Below, one piece after another: positions 17,209 through 25,120 of a DNA stretch of 37,001 bases (position 1 is its first letter; every line of letters begins with the position of its first letter). The position numbers were made by a program, and so were the translations under genes. Where the stretch lies: positions 1 through 37,001 of the forward strand of contig SCQH01000026.1 of assembly GCA_004321925.1 (NCBI GenBank), given 5' to 3'. Source of the stretch: Nitrospirota bacterium. GTDB lineage: Bacteria > Nitrospirota > Thermodesulfovibrionia > Thermodesulfovibrionales > UBA6898. The notes under the pieces are model-generated. The model had not been told where the DNA came from, searched no databases, and saw only the letters and a program-made list of their open reading frames with translations.

Positions 17209-18595
17209 GCCCGAGTATCGTATGGAGAAGGACTCGCTGGGAGAGATCAGGGTGCCTGCTGAGGCACTCTATGGCGCCCAGACGCAGCGTGCGATAGAGA
17301 ACTTTCCGGTGAGCGGTGTCAGGTTCCCGCCTGTCTTTATCCGCGCCCTGGCCATGATCAAGGAGTCTGCCGCATTGGTCAACGCTGAGCTGGGGCTCCT
17401 TGACCCTAAGCTGGCCGACGCGGTCATGCAGGCAGCCCGGGAGGTCTCCGGAGGGATGTGGGACGGCCAGTTCCCTCTCGACGTCTTCCAGACAGGTTCC
17501 GGCACCTCGACGAACATGAACGCCAACGAGGTGATCGCACGCCGGGCCTCGCAGATCCTCGGCCAGGCCGGGACCGCGGTCGTGGTCCATCCGAACGACC
17601 ACGTCAATATGTCGCAGTCGTCCAACGATGTGATCCCGACGGCTCTGCACCTGAGCTCATGCCTCTCTGTCCGGCAACACCTGATGCCCTCGCTCTCCCA
17701 TCTTCATGAAGCGCTCAGGAGGCGCGAAACAGAGCTGCAGGATGTGATCAAAACAGGCCGCACTCACCTTATGGACGCCGTTCCCCTGCGGCTCGGGCAG
17801 GAGGTCGGCGGCTGGGCATACCAGGTCAGCCAGGGCCTTGACCGTATCGGCTCCTGCATGCCCCGCCTTCAGATGCTGGCGATAGGCGGCACCGCGGTCG
17901 GCACGGGCCTTAATGCGCATCCCGAGTTCGGCGGGCGGGTCGTCGCGAAGCTCAGCAGCCTTACCGGGATCGCCTTTGCCGAGACCGGCAATCATTTTGC
18001 CGCGCAGGCCTCGATGGATACAGCGGTCGAATTCAGCGGACACCTGAAGGCGTCGGCGACCGGCGTGATGAAGATCGCAAGCGACCTGAGGCTGATGAAC
18101 AGCGGGCCAATGACCGGCTTTGCCGAAATAGCCCTGCCGGCCCTCCAGCCGGGTTCAAGCATCATGCCGGGCAAGGTGAACCCGGTGATCTGTGAGGCGG
18201 TTTCAATGGCCTGCGGCCAGGTGATCGGCAACGATGCGGCGATCACGGTCGGCAACCTCCATGGCAACTTTGAACTGAACATTATGCTGCCGCTGATCAG
18301 CCGCAACCTTCTGGAGTCCATCCTGCTTCTGGGGAATGCCAGCCGGCTCCTCGCTGACAAGGCGGTGGCCGGCTTCGTTGTCCACCGGGAGCGGATCAGT
18401 GCTCTGGCCGGACGCAACCCTATTCTGGCGACCGCACTCGTGCCGGTTGTCGGCTATGACAAGGCGGCCGCGATCGTCAGGAAGGCATCTGCGGAGCAGA
18501 GGAGCATCAGGGAGGTCGCTGCGGAGATGACCGGGCTTGATGTCGGGACGCTCGACCGCCTGCTCGATCCCCGGAGGATGACCGGCCCTGCCTGA
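17207..18595 (+). CDS. fumC: Class II fumarate hydratase (FumC)
   Basis: A 462-residue oxygen-stable fumarase that interconverts fumarate and malate in the citric acid cycle; cytoplasmic homotetramer in the family. The N-terminus (EKDSLGEIRVPAEALYGAQT) aligns with other FumC from the first residues, which fixes the start. Active-site segments are GSGTSTNMNANE, HPNDHVNMSQSSND, KTGRTHLMDAVPL and the flexible signature loop GSSIMPGKVNPVICEAV. The G in MPGKVNP and the overall pattern fit FumC better than aspartase, although single-residue details cannot exclude a related activity. It is the only central-metabolism gene here and stands alone: the next gene converges with a gap of 2 bases. Confidence 0.93.
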   Translation: MPEYRMEKDSLGEIRVPAEALYGAQTQRAIENFPVSGVRFPPVFIRALAMIKESAALVNAELGLLDPKLADAVMQAAREVSGGMWDGQFPLDVFQTGSGTSTNMNANEVIARRASQILGQAGTAVVVHPNDHVNMSQSSNDVIPTALHLSSCLSVRQHLMPSLSHLHEALRRRETELQDVIKTGRTHLMDAVPLRLGQEVGGWAYQVSQGLDRIGSCMPRLQMLAIGGTAVGTGLNAHPEFGGRVVAKLSSLTGIAFAETGNHFAAQASMDTAVEFSGHLKASATGVMKIASDLRLMNSGPMTGFAEIALPALQPGSSIMPGKVNPVICEAVSMACGQVIGNDAAITVGNLHGNFELNIMLPLISRNLLESILLLGNASRLLADKAVAGFVVHRERISALAGRNPILATALVPVVGYDKAAAIVRKASAEQRSIREVAAEMTGLDVGTLDRLLDPRRMTGPA

Positions 18596-18597
18596 GA

Positions 18598-19485
18598 TCA
18601 GGCGGGGACCATGAATTTTTCACGCCTTTCCTCATTGCCTGACTGGTCCCGGAAGACAAGTTCATCGGTCTCAAGATCATATTCAGGGACACCGGGGTTG
18701 TTCCAGCGCTTCAGAAAATACTGGTAGAAGGTCGCATAGAGACTTCCGGGGTTCTGGTTATGCCTGAATACATATTCGGGCATAACCCGGACGTCGAAGC
18801 CTGCATGATAGTGGCTCAGCCAGATATAATCCCCTGATATCGCCATCTTGAGGAAAGGCACCTCATCGTAAAGCTTCAGCCGGATATTCTTCTGCACTGC
18901 CCTGAGCTGTTTCAAAAAAGCGATGCTCCGGCCGATCTGCTCCCTGAACCGCTCGGGCGTTATATCCGGATCAAGGATGCTCCTGGCCCGGACCGAGGCC
19001 CCGGGGCCGCAGGGATTTAAGAGCATGATCCTGGCCTCTCTGCACCCCTGTATGACCGTATGGAGGTCCCCGCCCTTATCCGCAAAGGTGCGGGAGCCGG
19101 TTGAGCCGATGAGCATGATGTCCCGCCCGATCCCCTGCTTTTCCTTTCTCATGCGGTTCATCTTTCTGGTAAAAAAGCCCCGGGCAGAGGAGACAAAGAC
19201 GAGTCCTGCCTCGGTCGCCATCCGGGAAAGCTTCCGGTCCCTCCAGGTGCGGCCGAGATAATTGAAAAAGAAGATGAGCAAGACCGCGCAGATGATCTCG
19301 ATCGAGACAAGGAATATCTCCTCGTTCCCAAGGATAGACCAGTAAACAAGGAATTTACCGGCAAGGAACTGTGCGGCCGCGGGCAGCGAGAGGGCTATCG
19401 ATGCGCTCAGCACGATAATGAAGATATGATAGATGATATGAGCAGGGCCTTTCAGTTTATCTTTGAGGTGCTTGAGCCTGGTCAT
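18598..19485 (-). CDS. Membrane-anchored protein with a soluble C-terminal domain, unknown function
   Basis: A 295-residue protein. Two hydrophobic helices at about 17-42 and 55-78 place the N-terminal part in the membrane; the remaining 200 residues would be cytoplasmic. The soluble domain has IMLIGSTGSRTFADKGGDL, a strand ARIMLLNPCGP followed by a helix, and a late segment YIWLSHYHAGFDVRVMPEYVF. The order of strands and helices recalls the phospholipase-D-like fold of unknown-function proteins, but HKD motifs are not present and I do not claim catalysis. The start ATG has AGGAGGT 5 bases upstream. It lies 53 bases downstream of another minus-strand gene and may share its transcript. Confidence 0.8.
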   Translation of the reverse strand: MTRLKHLKDKLKGPAHIIYHIFIIVLSASIALSLPAAAQFLAGKFLVYWSILGNEEIFLVSIEIICAVLLIFFFNYLGRTWRDRKLSRMATEAGLVFVSSARGFFTRKMNRMRKEKQGIGRDIMLIGSTGSRTFADKGGDLHTVIQGCREARIMLLNPCGPGASVRARSILDPDITPERFREQIGRSIAFLKQLRAVQKNIRLKLYDEVPFLKMAISGDYIWLSHYHAGFDVRVMPEYVFRHNQNPGSLYATFYQYFLKRWNNPGVPEYDLETDELVFRDQSGNEERREKFMVPA

Positions 19486-19538
19486 GGGTACCTCCTGGTC
19501 TTTCGTCAGATATTTACAGCGATGGGAGCTCCTGAAAA

Positions 19539-19916
19539 TCAGGAGAGGATAATAAGGGTCGTCATCAGCAGATAGGCGACATCGGTCCCTGCTTCGCCGG
19601 CCCGGGAAGTAATGCGCTCGGAGAGGGACGAGATCATCTGCAGTTTGTCAGCGGGGAGGGCAGCGAGTTTATGGCGTATCTGGCCGAGCACCTTCGGATC
19701 ATCCGATCTCTGCTTCACAAGGGTGAGGATCCTCTCGATCCGTATGGACGAGGCAGGCGTGGTCAGGCCTTTCACGGACAGATCCCGTGCTCCGTCAATA
19801 GGTGACGGCCCCGGCCGATCGCCGTGCAAAGCATCTGTGTCCGCATGTGCGGCAGCGGCAATAAGGAAAATACCGAGCGCCGCAAACAACAATGTTAAAA
19901 GCGTCTTCCTGGTCAT
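19539..19916 (-). CDS. Small secreted or membrane-tethered hypothetical protein
   Basis: A 125-residue protein with a signal peptide (TRKTLLTLLFAALGIFLIAAAAHA) and a short hydrophobic C-terminus (VAYLLMTTLIILS). The middle is helical and charged (RIERILTLVKQRSDDPKVLGQIRHKL). I do not recognise a family. ATG 19916 is chosen because AGGAGG lies 7 bases upstream; an ATG six bases earlier sits almost on top of the ribosome site, and longer frames would add a basic stretch before the signal peptide. It is probably co-transcribed with the downstream membrane protein (18598-19485). Confidence 0.75.
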   Translation of the reverse strand: MTRKTLLTLLFAALGIFLIAAAAHADTDALHGDRPGPSPIDGARDLSVKGLTTPASSIRIERILTLVKQRSDDPKVLGQIRHKLAALPADKLQMISSLSERITSRAGEAGTDVAYLLMTTLIILS

Positions 19917-20102
19917 GAGCATACCTCCTTTTCTTTTGTTCCTTCTCCTGCCTGAAAAAATTATGTAGTATGGTAACACGAAAAAATGAGGAGAAAAATT
20001 AAGTTATGTTCATCAATAAAAAGAAGACCGTGGCCGGTTCCGCTGACAGGCTGAACGCGGCTTCCCGGAGAGGTTGCCCTGCACAATTGGTAAAAATTAC
20101 TA

Positions 20103-20130
20103 TTCATGATAACCCGGGCTATGGTATATT
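20103..20130 (+). promoter_or_regulatory. Candidate promoter in the 351-base gap before the secreted protein gene
   Basis: TTCATG (20103-20108) and TATATT (20125-20130) are 16 bases apart, with a TG element before the -10. It leaves a leader of about 130 bases that contains a small hairpin (GAAACT/AGTTTC near 20141-20160) and a tandem TATCGTATG pair (20221-20238). The rest of the gap 19917-20267 shows no convincing gene. Confidence 0.35.
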
Positions 20131-20267
20131 CTTGTCATCAGAAACTTCAGGGGAGTTTCAGAGCAGGGGTTGGGAGCGAAAGGAGGGTCATTCAGAAGCG
20201 CACATAATGGGACGGTAGTATATCGTATGTATCGTATGTTCGATCAGACTATAATCTGGAGGAAAAA

Positions 20268-20927
20268 ATGAAGAGAACTGCACAACGTATTACAACAGGA
20301 TCCATGCTCGTTTTTATTATTCTTATAACAGTTTCGTTCTGCTTTGCAGCGGCAGATGTGGCGGTAACGGATATTAATCTCGACAGCTCCTGTAGTGTTC
20401 AGATTGGCTATAAGAATGTTGGTACGGTACCCGTCAACGGCGACATTGAGTTCAAGACATTCCTGGACGGCACGCAGAAGACTGCCGTGACCCTCAGCTT
20501 TCCGGCTTTCGGGAACCTGGCCCCGGGTATGCCTTATTTCTATGCCCCCGGGTATAAGGTATCAGGTTCAGGAACGGTCAAGGTAGTGTTGAGCCCGAAA
20601 TATAAGGATGATCCCGCGTCGAATAATGAAATGACAAAAGCCCTCACCTGTAAGCCTGCCACGAGGCAGTCCAAGTGCGCCCCGAAGACACTGCAGAAGG
20701 TAAAGTTCGACGAGCAGTACCTTAAGAGTTCTTTTGATACATCTGCCGGCCCCGTCAATAGCAACGAAGTTGAGCTTACCATTGACGGATCGAACATCCA
20801 GGGTGATTTTATCAATTGCCATTATAAAAGCAAAAATGGTGATATCTTCAATCTCGTCTATCACTATTCCTGCAAGGGTGCGGTTAAAGATCCCTCAGCC
20901 CCTAATACCTACATATGTAAAAACTAG
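20268..20927 (+). CDS. Secreted protein with a CARDB-like beta domain
   Basis: A 219-residue exported protein; the signal peptide ends near SFCFAAA. Residues about 29-130 look like a CARDB-type Ig-like domain found in surface and periplasmic proteins: VAVTDINLDSSCSVQIGYKN, then NVGTVPVNG and alternating strands ending SNNEMTKAL. The C-terminal 90 residues contain several cysteines (CKPATRQSKCAP, NCHYKS, YSCKG, YICKN), suggesting disulfides in the periplasm or outside. The ribosome site GGAGGAA lies 6 bases before ATG. No partner gene is obvious, and binding partner and role are unknown. Confidence 0.85.
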   Translation: MKRTAQRITTGSMLVFIILITVSFCFAAADVAVTDINLDSSCSVQIGYKNVGTVPVNGDIEFKTFLDGTQKTAVTLSFPAFGNLAPGMPYFYAPGYKVSGSGTVKVVLSPKYKDDPASNNEMTKALTCKPATRQSKCAPKTLQKVKFDEQYLKSSFDTSAGPVNSNEVELTIDGSNIQGDFINCHYKSKNGDIFNLVYHYSCKGAVKDPSAPNTYICKN

Positions 20928-21152
20928 GAAAATAGACCTGAGGAGTCAGAGAGATGTGATGGGACTGCCTCGGGATAAGCGCCCTGTCTTTTAACAGGGT
21001 ATGGACGGTTTCAGGACCGGATAAAGGCCAAAAAAAGCCCGCCTAAGACTTCTTTCCCCGAAAACTAGGAACTAGTGCCAATTACATCCTTCTTTTTCGT
21101 CTGGTATGATGAGATCAGGATAAGAGAAAAACAAAAAAAGGAGGACAGGAAG

Positions 21153-21539
21153 ATGAAAAACATGAGACACACAGGAGGAGAGAAGGTCGGCAAGGGCAGT
21201 TACTGGAACTTCTCGACCGGTGAGCGGGTAACGATCAACGCAGAAAGCGTCCTCCCCGGTGACGGCTCGGTGACGTACTACCGGGTGAACCCGGTGGTCA
21301 TCCTGGCTGCCGGACCGGTCGTCGGGCTGCTGTTTGCGGCATTTTTGCCCTTTATAGGGATCGCCATAGTCCTGCAGATGCTCCTTGTTAAGATATTCAC
21401 CGTGAGCATGGACGAAGTTGCAAAGGTCTCTTCCTTCAACTGGAGCCCTGCCAGGGCATATCTTGCCGGCAGGCGCCAGAAAAAGAATGCCGAAAAGAAG
21501 ATGAAAGAAGAGAAAAAGAAAGAAGAAGAAAAGGAATGA
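21153..21539 (+). CDS. Single-pass small membrane protein with a charged tail
   Basis: A 128-residue protein of unknown family. After a polar N-terminal 50 residues there is one long hydrophobic stretch (PVVILAAGPVVGLLFAAFL and a following FIGIAIVLQMLLV), possibly a hairpin, then a Lys/Glu-only tail. The frame is open further upstream, but ATG 21153 is preceded by AAGGAGG at 8 bases, so I start there. The gap before it (20928-21152) has a short hairpin near 20971-20988 and no convincing terminator. It precedes two small membrane proteins but is separated from them by 232 bases and a separate promoter. Confidence 0.75.
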   Translation: MKNMRHTGGEKVGKGSYWNFSTGERVTINAESVLPGDGSVTYYRVNPVVILAAGPVVGLLFAAFLPFIGIAIVLQMLLVKIFTVSMDEVAKVSSFNWSPARAYLAGRRQKKNAEKKMKEEKKKEEEKE

Positions 21540-21720
21540 CCTCTCTCCTGGGCACCCGCTAACCCTGGGTGCCCCGCATTGAGCCCCTCCACGAAAAGCC
21601 TCTCACCCATGATGCAGAGAATACCGCAGCAACGGCCTGTTTTTTCGCATCTCTGCAAACAGATTCGCAGAGGTGCAGACTGATTATTTGAATAATTATT
21701 GATTATCAAAGAGTTAGGGT

Positions 21721-21736
21721 TGGCATGCTCCATGCA
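21721..21736 (+). promoter_or_regulatory. Sigma-54-type (-24/-12) promoter
   Basis: TGGCATG, four bases, then ATGC matches the RpoN consensus at 9 of 11 defined positions, with GG (21722-21723) and GC (21734-21735) at the required 12-base offset. It lies about 36 bases before the ATG of the first of two small membrane-protein genes and downstream of an AT-rich stretch suited to enhancer binding. Transcription would start near 21747. Confidence 0.6.
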
Positions 21737-21771
21737 ACTCTATTATCAAGAACGCAAGAAGGAGGCTTACA

Positions 21772-22092
21772 ATGAAAAACACAAATTACGCAAAAAAGAT
21801 GACCCTTGTAGGAGCAGGATGCGGTGTGGTGCTCTTTGCGATCTTCGGATTGCTGCCGGGCTCGTTCCTTGGCGGCGTGATGGGTCTTAACCTTGCCGGC
21901 TCGCTGCTGGGCCTTCCGGTGACCTCGGGAGTGCTTTCACGGCTTATCGTGGCAGTATCGATGGTGCTCGGGGTGATGGTGGCAGGGATAATGTTCATCA
22001 CGGCCTCGTCATTGACCGGGTGGCTTCTGGGTACGATAGCTGATACGCTGACGGCAGGCAAAAAGGAAATGATCCAGGTTAACCATAAATAA
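21772..22092 (+). CDS. Small integral membrane protein, paralogue of the next gene
   Basis: A 106-residue protein with two or three hydrophobic helices (near VGAGCGVVLFAIFGLLPGSF, LNLAGSLLGLPV and IVAVSMVLGVMVAGIMFI) and glycine-rich turns. No known family is recognised. The ribosome site AAGGAGG precedes ATG. The next gene, 34 bases on, encodes a protein of similar length and layout (basic N-terminus, GLxP after helix 1, a long Gly-rich helix, then IxDxxSxL-like end), so the two look like a tandem duplication. A sigma-54-type promoter upstream would link expression to an enhancer-binding activator, often a stress or nutrient signal. Confidence 0.78.
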   Translation: MKNTNYAKKMTLVGAGCGVVLFAIFGLLPGSFLGGVMGLNLAGSLLGLPVTSGVLSRLIVAVSMVLGVMVAGIMFITASSLTGWLLGTIADTLTAGKKEMIQVNHK

Positions 22093-22126
22093 CGTAGTTA
22101 TTTAACTATTCCAAGGAGGATGTGTC

Positions 22127-22462
22127 ATGAAAGAAGAAAGAAAACAGGCAATGAGGGTCGGAACGAAGATCGGAGCAGCAATAGGGTTCATAGCATTTCT
22201 GGCCTTAGGGCTTATGCCTACGATCTATTTTGCAAGCTACGGCTCGCTGATGCTGATGAGCAGGCTTGCAGGCGGCCCTGTTGAGGCCACCACGATCGTC
22301 AGGATGCTTACGGTAGTCGGTATCATGCTGGGGCTCTTCTGTGCCGGAGCGGTCGGCATAGTCCTTGGCTCGGTATTCGGCACCTCCCTTGCCTATATCG
22401 TCGATGCCATCAGCTCTCTCGGCAAGGTAAAGGATACTACCGAGGCCAAGGCACATAACTGA
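22127..22462 (+). CDS. Small integral membrane protein, paralogue of the previous gene
   Basis: A 111-residue protein with helices near IGAAIGFIAFLALGLMPTIYF and VVGIMLGLFCAGAVGIVLG, and a polar C-terminus. Its layout parallels the preceding gene. The ribosome site is AAGGAGG, 9 bases before ATG. Co-transcription with the previous gene is likely (34-base gap without terminator), and a strong bidirectional terminator follows. I do not recognise a function; glycine-rich helical hairpins of this type can oligomerise in membranes. Confidence 0.78.
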   Translation: MKEERKQAMRVGTKIGAAIGFIAFLALGLMPTIYFASYGSLMLMSRLAGGPVEATTIVRMLTVVGIMLGLFCAGAVGIVLGSVFGTSLAYIVDAISSLGKVKDTTEAKAHN

Positions 22463-22478
22463 TCAATAGAAGCAGCAT

Positions 22479-22528
22479 AAAAAGGGCCGGGCCGCTTTAT
22501 ACTCCCCGAAGCGGCCCGGCCCTTTTTT
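22479..22528. terminator. Bidirectional intrinsic terminator
   Basis: A perfect 19-bp stem (22479-22497 with 22509-22527) with an 11-base loop is flanked by an A run on the left and a T run on the right. It ends the small membrane-protein operon and the convergent HD-domain gene. Confidence 0.92.
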
Positions 22529-22544
22529 ATGAGTTCAACAACCC

Positions 22545-23819
22545 CTAGGCCTGAGAAAGCCCTGCCCCGAATTCCTCGTATTCCCCGGACTCCTCTGTCT
22601 GCGAGGCAACCCGCATAGCATTGATCTCCCCATACCTCCGGCCGACCAGCGACACAAGGTCCCCGTCAAGGGCTGACCTGCCGGCCATCGTCTGCATGGT
22701 CTGCAGGGCATCATGTCTGGACATGCCGGGCCGGTAGGGGCGGTCTTCGGAGAGGGCGGTAAAGACGTCGGCGACCGCCATGATGCGTGAACCCAGGGAG
22801 ATCTCATCTCCGCAGTGGTGAAAGGGATACCCTCTGCCGTCGATGCATTCGTGATGGAGCGAGGCCCACTGATTGATCGTATCAAGGCCCCTGACCGTCC
22901 CGATGATCCGGTAGGTATGGTAGGGGTGGTTCTTGACGATGTTGGTCTCTGCAACGCTCAGTCTGCCCGGTTTTTCGAGTATCTCTGCCGGCACCGCCAG
23001 TTTCCCCAGGTCGTGAAGATATCCTGCAATGCGCATGACGTCGCAATCGGATCTTTTCATGCCGGCCATCCGTGCCAGGGCTGATGCGGTTGCAGCAACC
23101 CCGCTGGAATGCGTTGCCGTGAACCTGCTCCTGAAGTCTATGATCCGGCCGAAGAGCTTTATCATGCCGTGCAGCAGGTCATAGGTCAGAACGATAGACG
23201 ACGTCCCGGTCATAGCCTTGAGTATATCGCTGATTGCAGGAGAGACCGTGTCGAACCAGAAGGACTCTTTCTCCGAAAGACGGATGAAGGCGTCGACGTA
23301 TTCCGGGACGAATTTGCTGCCTGATCCGCAGCGGATCGCCTTCTTGATCCGGTCTGTCTGGCAGAGGATCTCCCTTTTTTTATCGATGAGGACGGCAATG
23401 CGGTCAGCGAGATGCAGTACATGGCTGGAATCCGGCACCGGCTGCCCCAGCCTGGAGCCTCCCCGCCCATTGTCCCAGGGGACGTGGTGAAACCTCACCA
23501 GCTGTGCAACGTCCAGGAACAGGTCGAACGTCCTGATGAACCGGTAGCCCAGTTCGGCATGGAAGTCCGGGTTCTCCAGCTCGAACTGCAGCGTCTCGAT
23601 CCTGTCCCTGGCCGAGATGGCGCCGATGTCATGGAGCAGACCGGCAAGCATAAGGACCTCGCGCTCGTCCTCAGGCATCCCCATTTCTGCGGCAATGCTG
23701 CAGGCGATATACGCGACCCGCTTGTGGTGGTCGACGACCCGCGAACTCACCAGGTCAAGGGCATTCGACAGGCACATGCTCATCTCGATGAGCGGCACGT
23801 TCAGAGGTTTGGTGAACAA
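22545..23819 (-). CDS. Tandem-HD protein with C-terminal HD-GYP domain
   Basis: A 424-residue cytoplasmic protein of two HD-type halves. The N-terminal half has HH at 31-32, HD at 63-64 (LLHDIGA) and a further HH at 111-112 (RFHHVPWDNGRG), so metal ligands look largely intact but the GYP part is altered. The C-terminal half is a better HD-GYP: HD at 269-270 (LHDLGK), HH at 322-323 followed by DGRGYP. HD-GYP enzymes hydrolyse cyclic di-GMP or cGAMP; activity of each half is unproven. The start is TTG with GGAGG 5 bases upstream. No membrane or sensor domain is attached. It lies 44 bases after the hemerythrin gene on the same strand, so the two may form an operon. Confidence 0.88.
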   Translation of the reverse strand: MFTKPLNVPLIEMSMCLSNALDLVSSRVVDHHKRVAYIACSIAAEMGMPEDEREVLMLAGLLHDIGAISARDRIETLQFELENPDFHAELGYRFIRTFDLFLDVAQLVRFHHVPWDNGRGGSRLGQPVPDSSHVLHLADRIAVLIDKKREILCQTDRIKKAIRCGSGSKFVPEYVDAFIRLSEKESFWFDTVSPAISDILKAMTGTSSIVLTYDLLHGMIKLFGRIIDFRSRFTATHSSGVAATASALARMAGMKRSDCDVMRIAGYLHDLGKLAVPAEILEKPGRLSVAETNIVKNHPYHTYRIIGTVRGLDTINQWASLHHECIDGRGYPFHHCGDEISLGSRIMAVADVFTALSEDRPYRPGMSRHDALQTMQTMAGRSALDGDLVSLVGRRYGEINAMRVASQTEESGEYEEFGAGLSQA

Positions 23820-23863
23820 GCGTCCCTCCGGGGGAGGTTATTCAATACGGTTTATGCTTCAGC

Positions 23864-24289
23864 TCAGGCCTTCTGCGCGCCTGCCGGGCCTGCGGCCTGC
23901 AGGAAGGCGCCGAAGGCCCTGTCGATGCGCTTTATATGCGCCTTCAGCCAGTCGATGACCACATGGTTCGTCTTGATCACCACGAACACGGCCGGCCCGT
24001 TCGTTTCGAAAAGCTGTTTGACCTCGGCAAAGTTCCGCTTGAATTCCTCGTGCTGGGCCTTGTGTTCGGCATACGCCGGATAGCTGCTCTGCTGCATGCG
24101 CTCCTCTTCCTCGGAAAAGTGACTGATCACATAATCCTCAAGGAACTGTATGACCCGGGCGATCTCTTCCTTGCCCTTCCCGCGGGAGCATGCCTCCAGG
24201 AGGGCGTTGATCCTCCGGAACAATTCCTTATGCTGGTCGTCGATTATCGTCACTCCGGTTGCCAGTTCCTCTGTCCACTCGATAGCCAT
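23864..24289 (-). CDS. Bacteriohemerythrin
   Basis: A 141-residue non-heme diiron protein that binds oxygen (or nitric oxide) reversibly. The expected iron ligands are present: H20 (DDQHKEL), H57 and E61 (SHFSEEE), H76 and H80 (AEHKAQHEEF), H118 and D123 (KAHIKRID). W5 and the spacing are typical. The last ten residues form an Ala/Gly-rich tail. The ribosome site GGAG lies close before ATG. Its position ahead of the HD-GYP protein on the same strand could link oxygen sensing or delivery to nucleotide signalling, but that is inference. A single-domain hemerythrin of this length is common in microaerophiles and anaerobes. Confidence 0.94.
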   Translation of the reverse strand: MAIEWTEELATGVTIIDDQHKELFRRINALLEACSRGKGKEEIARVIQFLEDYVISHFSEEEERMQQSSYPAYAEHKAQHEEFKRNFAEVKQLFETNGPAVFVVIKTNHVVIDWLKAHIKRIDRAFGAFLQAAGPAGAQKA

Positions 24290-24552
24290 GGTATTCTCCT
24301 TTTTTTGCTGACAGCAATTCTACGGTTTATAGATCGGGCTCGCGCCCTGTGCCCGGGCTTTTTTGTCTGACCCTCAATGACAGCCAGAGGGGCGTCGGAA
24401 CGGGGCCGCCAATACAAGACTATTTTACTCCTCTTTGCAGGAGGCTGTCAACTTATTTCCGGCGGCCTGGACGGGCTGTCCCGGGGGTTGAGCGCTCTCT
24501 GCCTAATAAATAGCCTGTTCCCTCTGTATTGTCAAGCGGCCGCTTCCGGTCC

Positions 24553-24606
24553 CTGTCCGGACAGATGAATAAGAGCATTGACAACCGGGATGTTTATTGC
24601 TATAAA
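24553..24606 (+). promoter_or_regulatory. Strong sigma-70-type promoter with an upstream palindrome
   Basis: TTGACA (24578-24583), a 17-base spacer and TATAAA (24601-24606) form a near-consensus promoter. A perfect palindrome CTGTCCGGACAG (24553-24564) lies just upstream and could bind a dimeric regulator. The leader of about 105 bases carries a GC-rich stem and a small hairpin (GTGCTCC/GGAGCAC) shortly before the ribosome site. The rest of 24290-24552 shows no gene. Confidence 0.65.
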
Positions 24607-24716
24607 AAATAGACCCCGGGCCGTTGAAACAAAGGGCCGGGGCAGTGATCGAACACGTCAGCGTTATGCTGCAACCGTGCTCCTGGGAGCACCAATAAAG
24701 GCAAGGAGGAAAGTTC

Positions 24717-25001
24717 ATGAAACGTTTTGCGATTCTCTGTCTGGCCGTTCTCTTAACCGCTTCGTTCGCATTTGCCGGCACAAAGGCCTACCAGGTCACC
24801 GGCCCGGTCCTGGAGGTCAAGGACGATTCCATCACGGTTCAAAAGGGTGATGAGAAGTGGGAGATAGCCCGCGACAAGGAGACGAAGATAACCGGGGACC
24901 TGAAAAAAGGCGCCAAGGTGACCATCCATTACACGATGAAGGCGACGGGTGTCGAGGTCAAGGGTGACGACAAGAAGAAGGACGATAAGAAGAAAAAATA
25001 A
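24717..25001 (+). CDS. Small secreted protein with an OB-like domain and lysine-rich tail
   Basis: A 94-residue exported protein. The signal peptide (KRFAILCLAVLLTASFAFA) is followed by a short beta-rich region (YQVTGPVLEVKDDSITVQKG, then KITGDLKKGAKVTIHYTMKA) resembling the small OB-type domains of periplasmic proteins, and a tail of Lys and Asp only. Ribosome site AAGGAGG lies 7 bases upstream. The strong promoter and structured leader suggest high or regulated expression. Function is unknown; a metal- or anion-binding role is possible but not shown. Confidence 0.85.
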   Translation: MKRFAILCLAVLLTASFAFAGTKAYQVTGPVLEVKDDSITVQKGDEKWEIARDKETKITGDLKKGAKVTIHYTMKATGVEVKGDDKKKDDKKKK

Positions 25002-25073
25002 CTGCTGCTTTTCCACGGTGGAGCCGGCTGCAGAAAGCCGGAGCTGCTCCCCCGGGTCAGCTTTTACCAGGCC

Positions 25074-25103
25074 AAAAAAAAGCCGGCGTCAAAAGACGCC
25101 GGC
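25074..25103 (-). terminator. Intrinsic terminator of the Hsp20 gene
   Basis: Read on the minus strand, a 9-bp GC-rich stem (25082-25090 with 25095-25103) and a 4-base loop are followed by eight T residues. It sits 18 bases after the hsp20 stop. Confidence 0.88.
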
Positions 25104-25120
25104 CGGCCTCTCTGTTGCAG

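Noticed and set aside
20006-20218. A 70-residue plus-strand frame in the gap before the CARDB-like protein
   Set aside because: The ribosome site is 12 bases away, the composition is not protein-like, and a candidate promoter for the next gene lies inside it. No family is recognised.
20250-20255. Perfect TATAAT just before the CARDB-like gene, considered as a -10 box
   Set aside because: Transcription from it would start within or after the ribosome site, removing it from the mRNA.
20970-21040. Hairpins after the CARDB-like gene, considered as a riboswitch or terminator
   Set aside because: One 6-bp stem (CCCTGT/ACAGGG) without a T run and without a recognisable conserved core.
24335-24372. 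GC-rich hairpin followed by TTTTTT on the plus strand
   Set aside because: The stem pairing is short and ambiguous and no plus-strand gene lies upstream, so it was not called a terminator.
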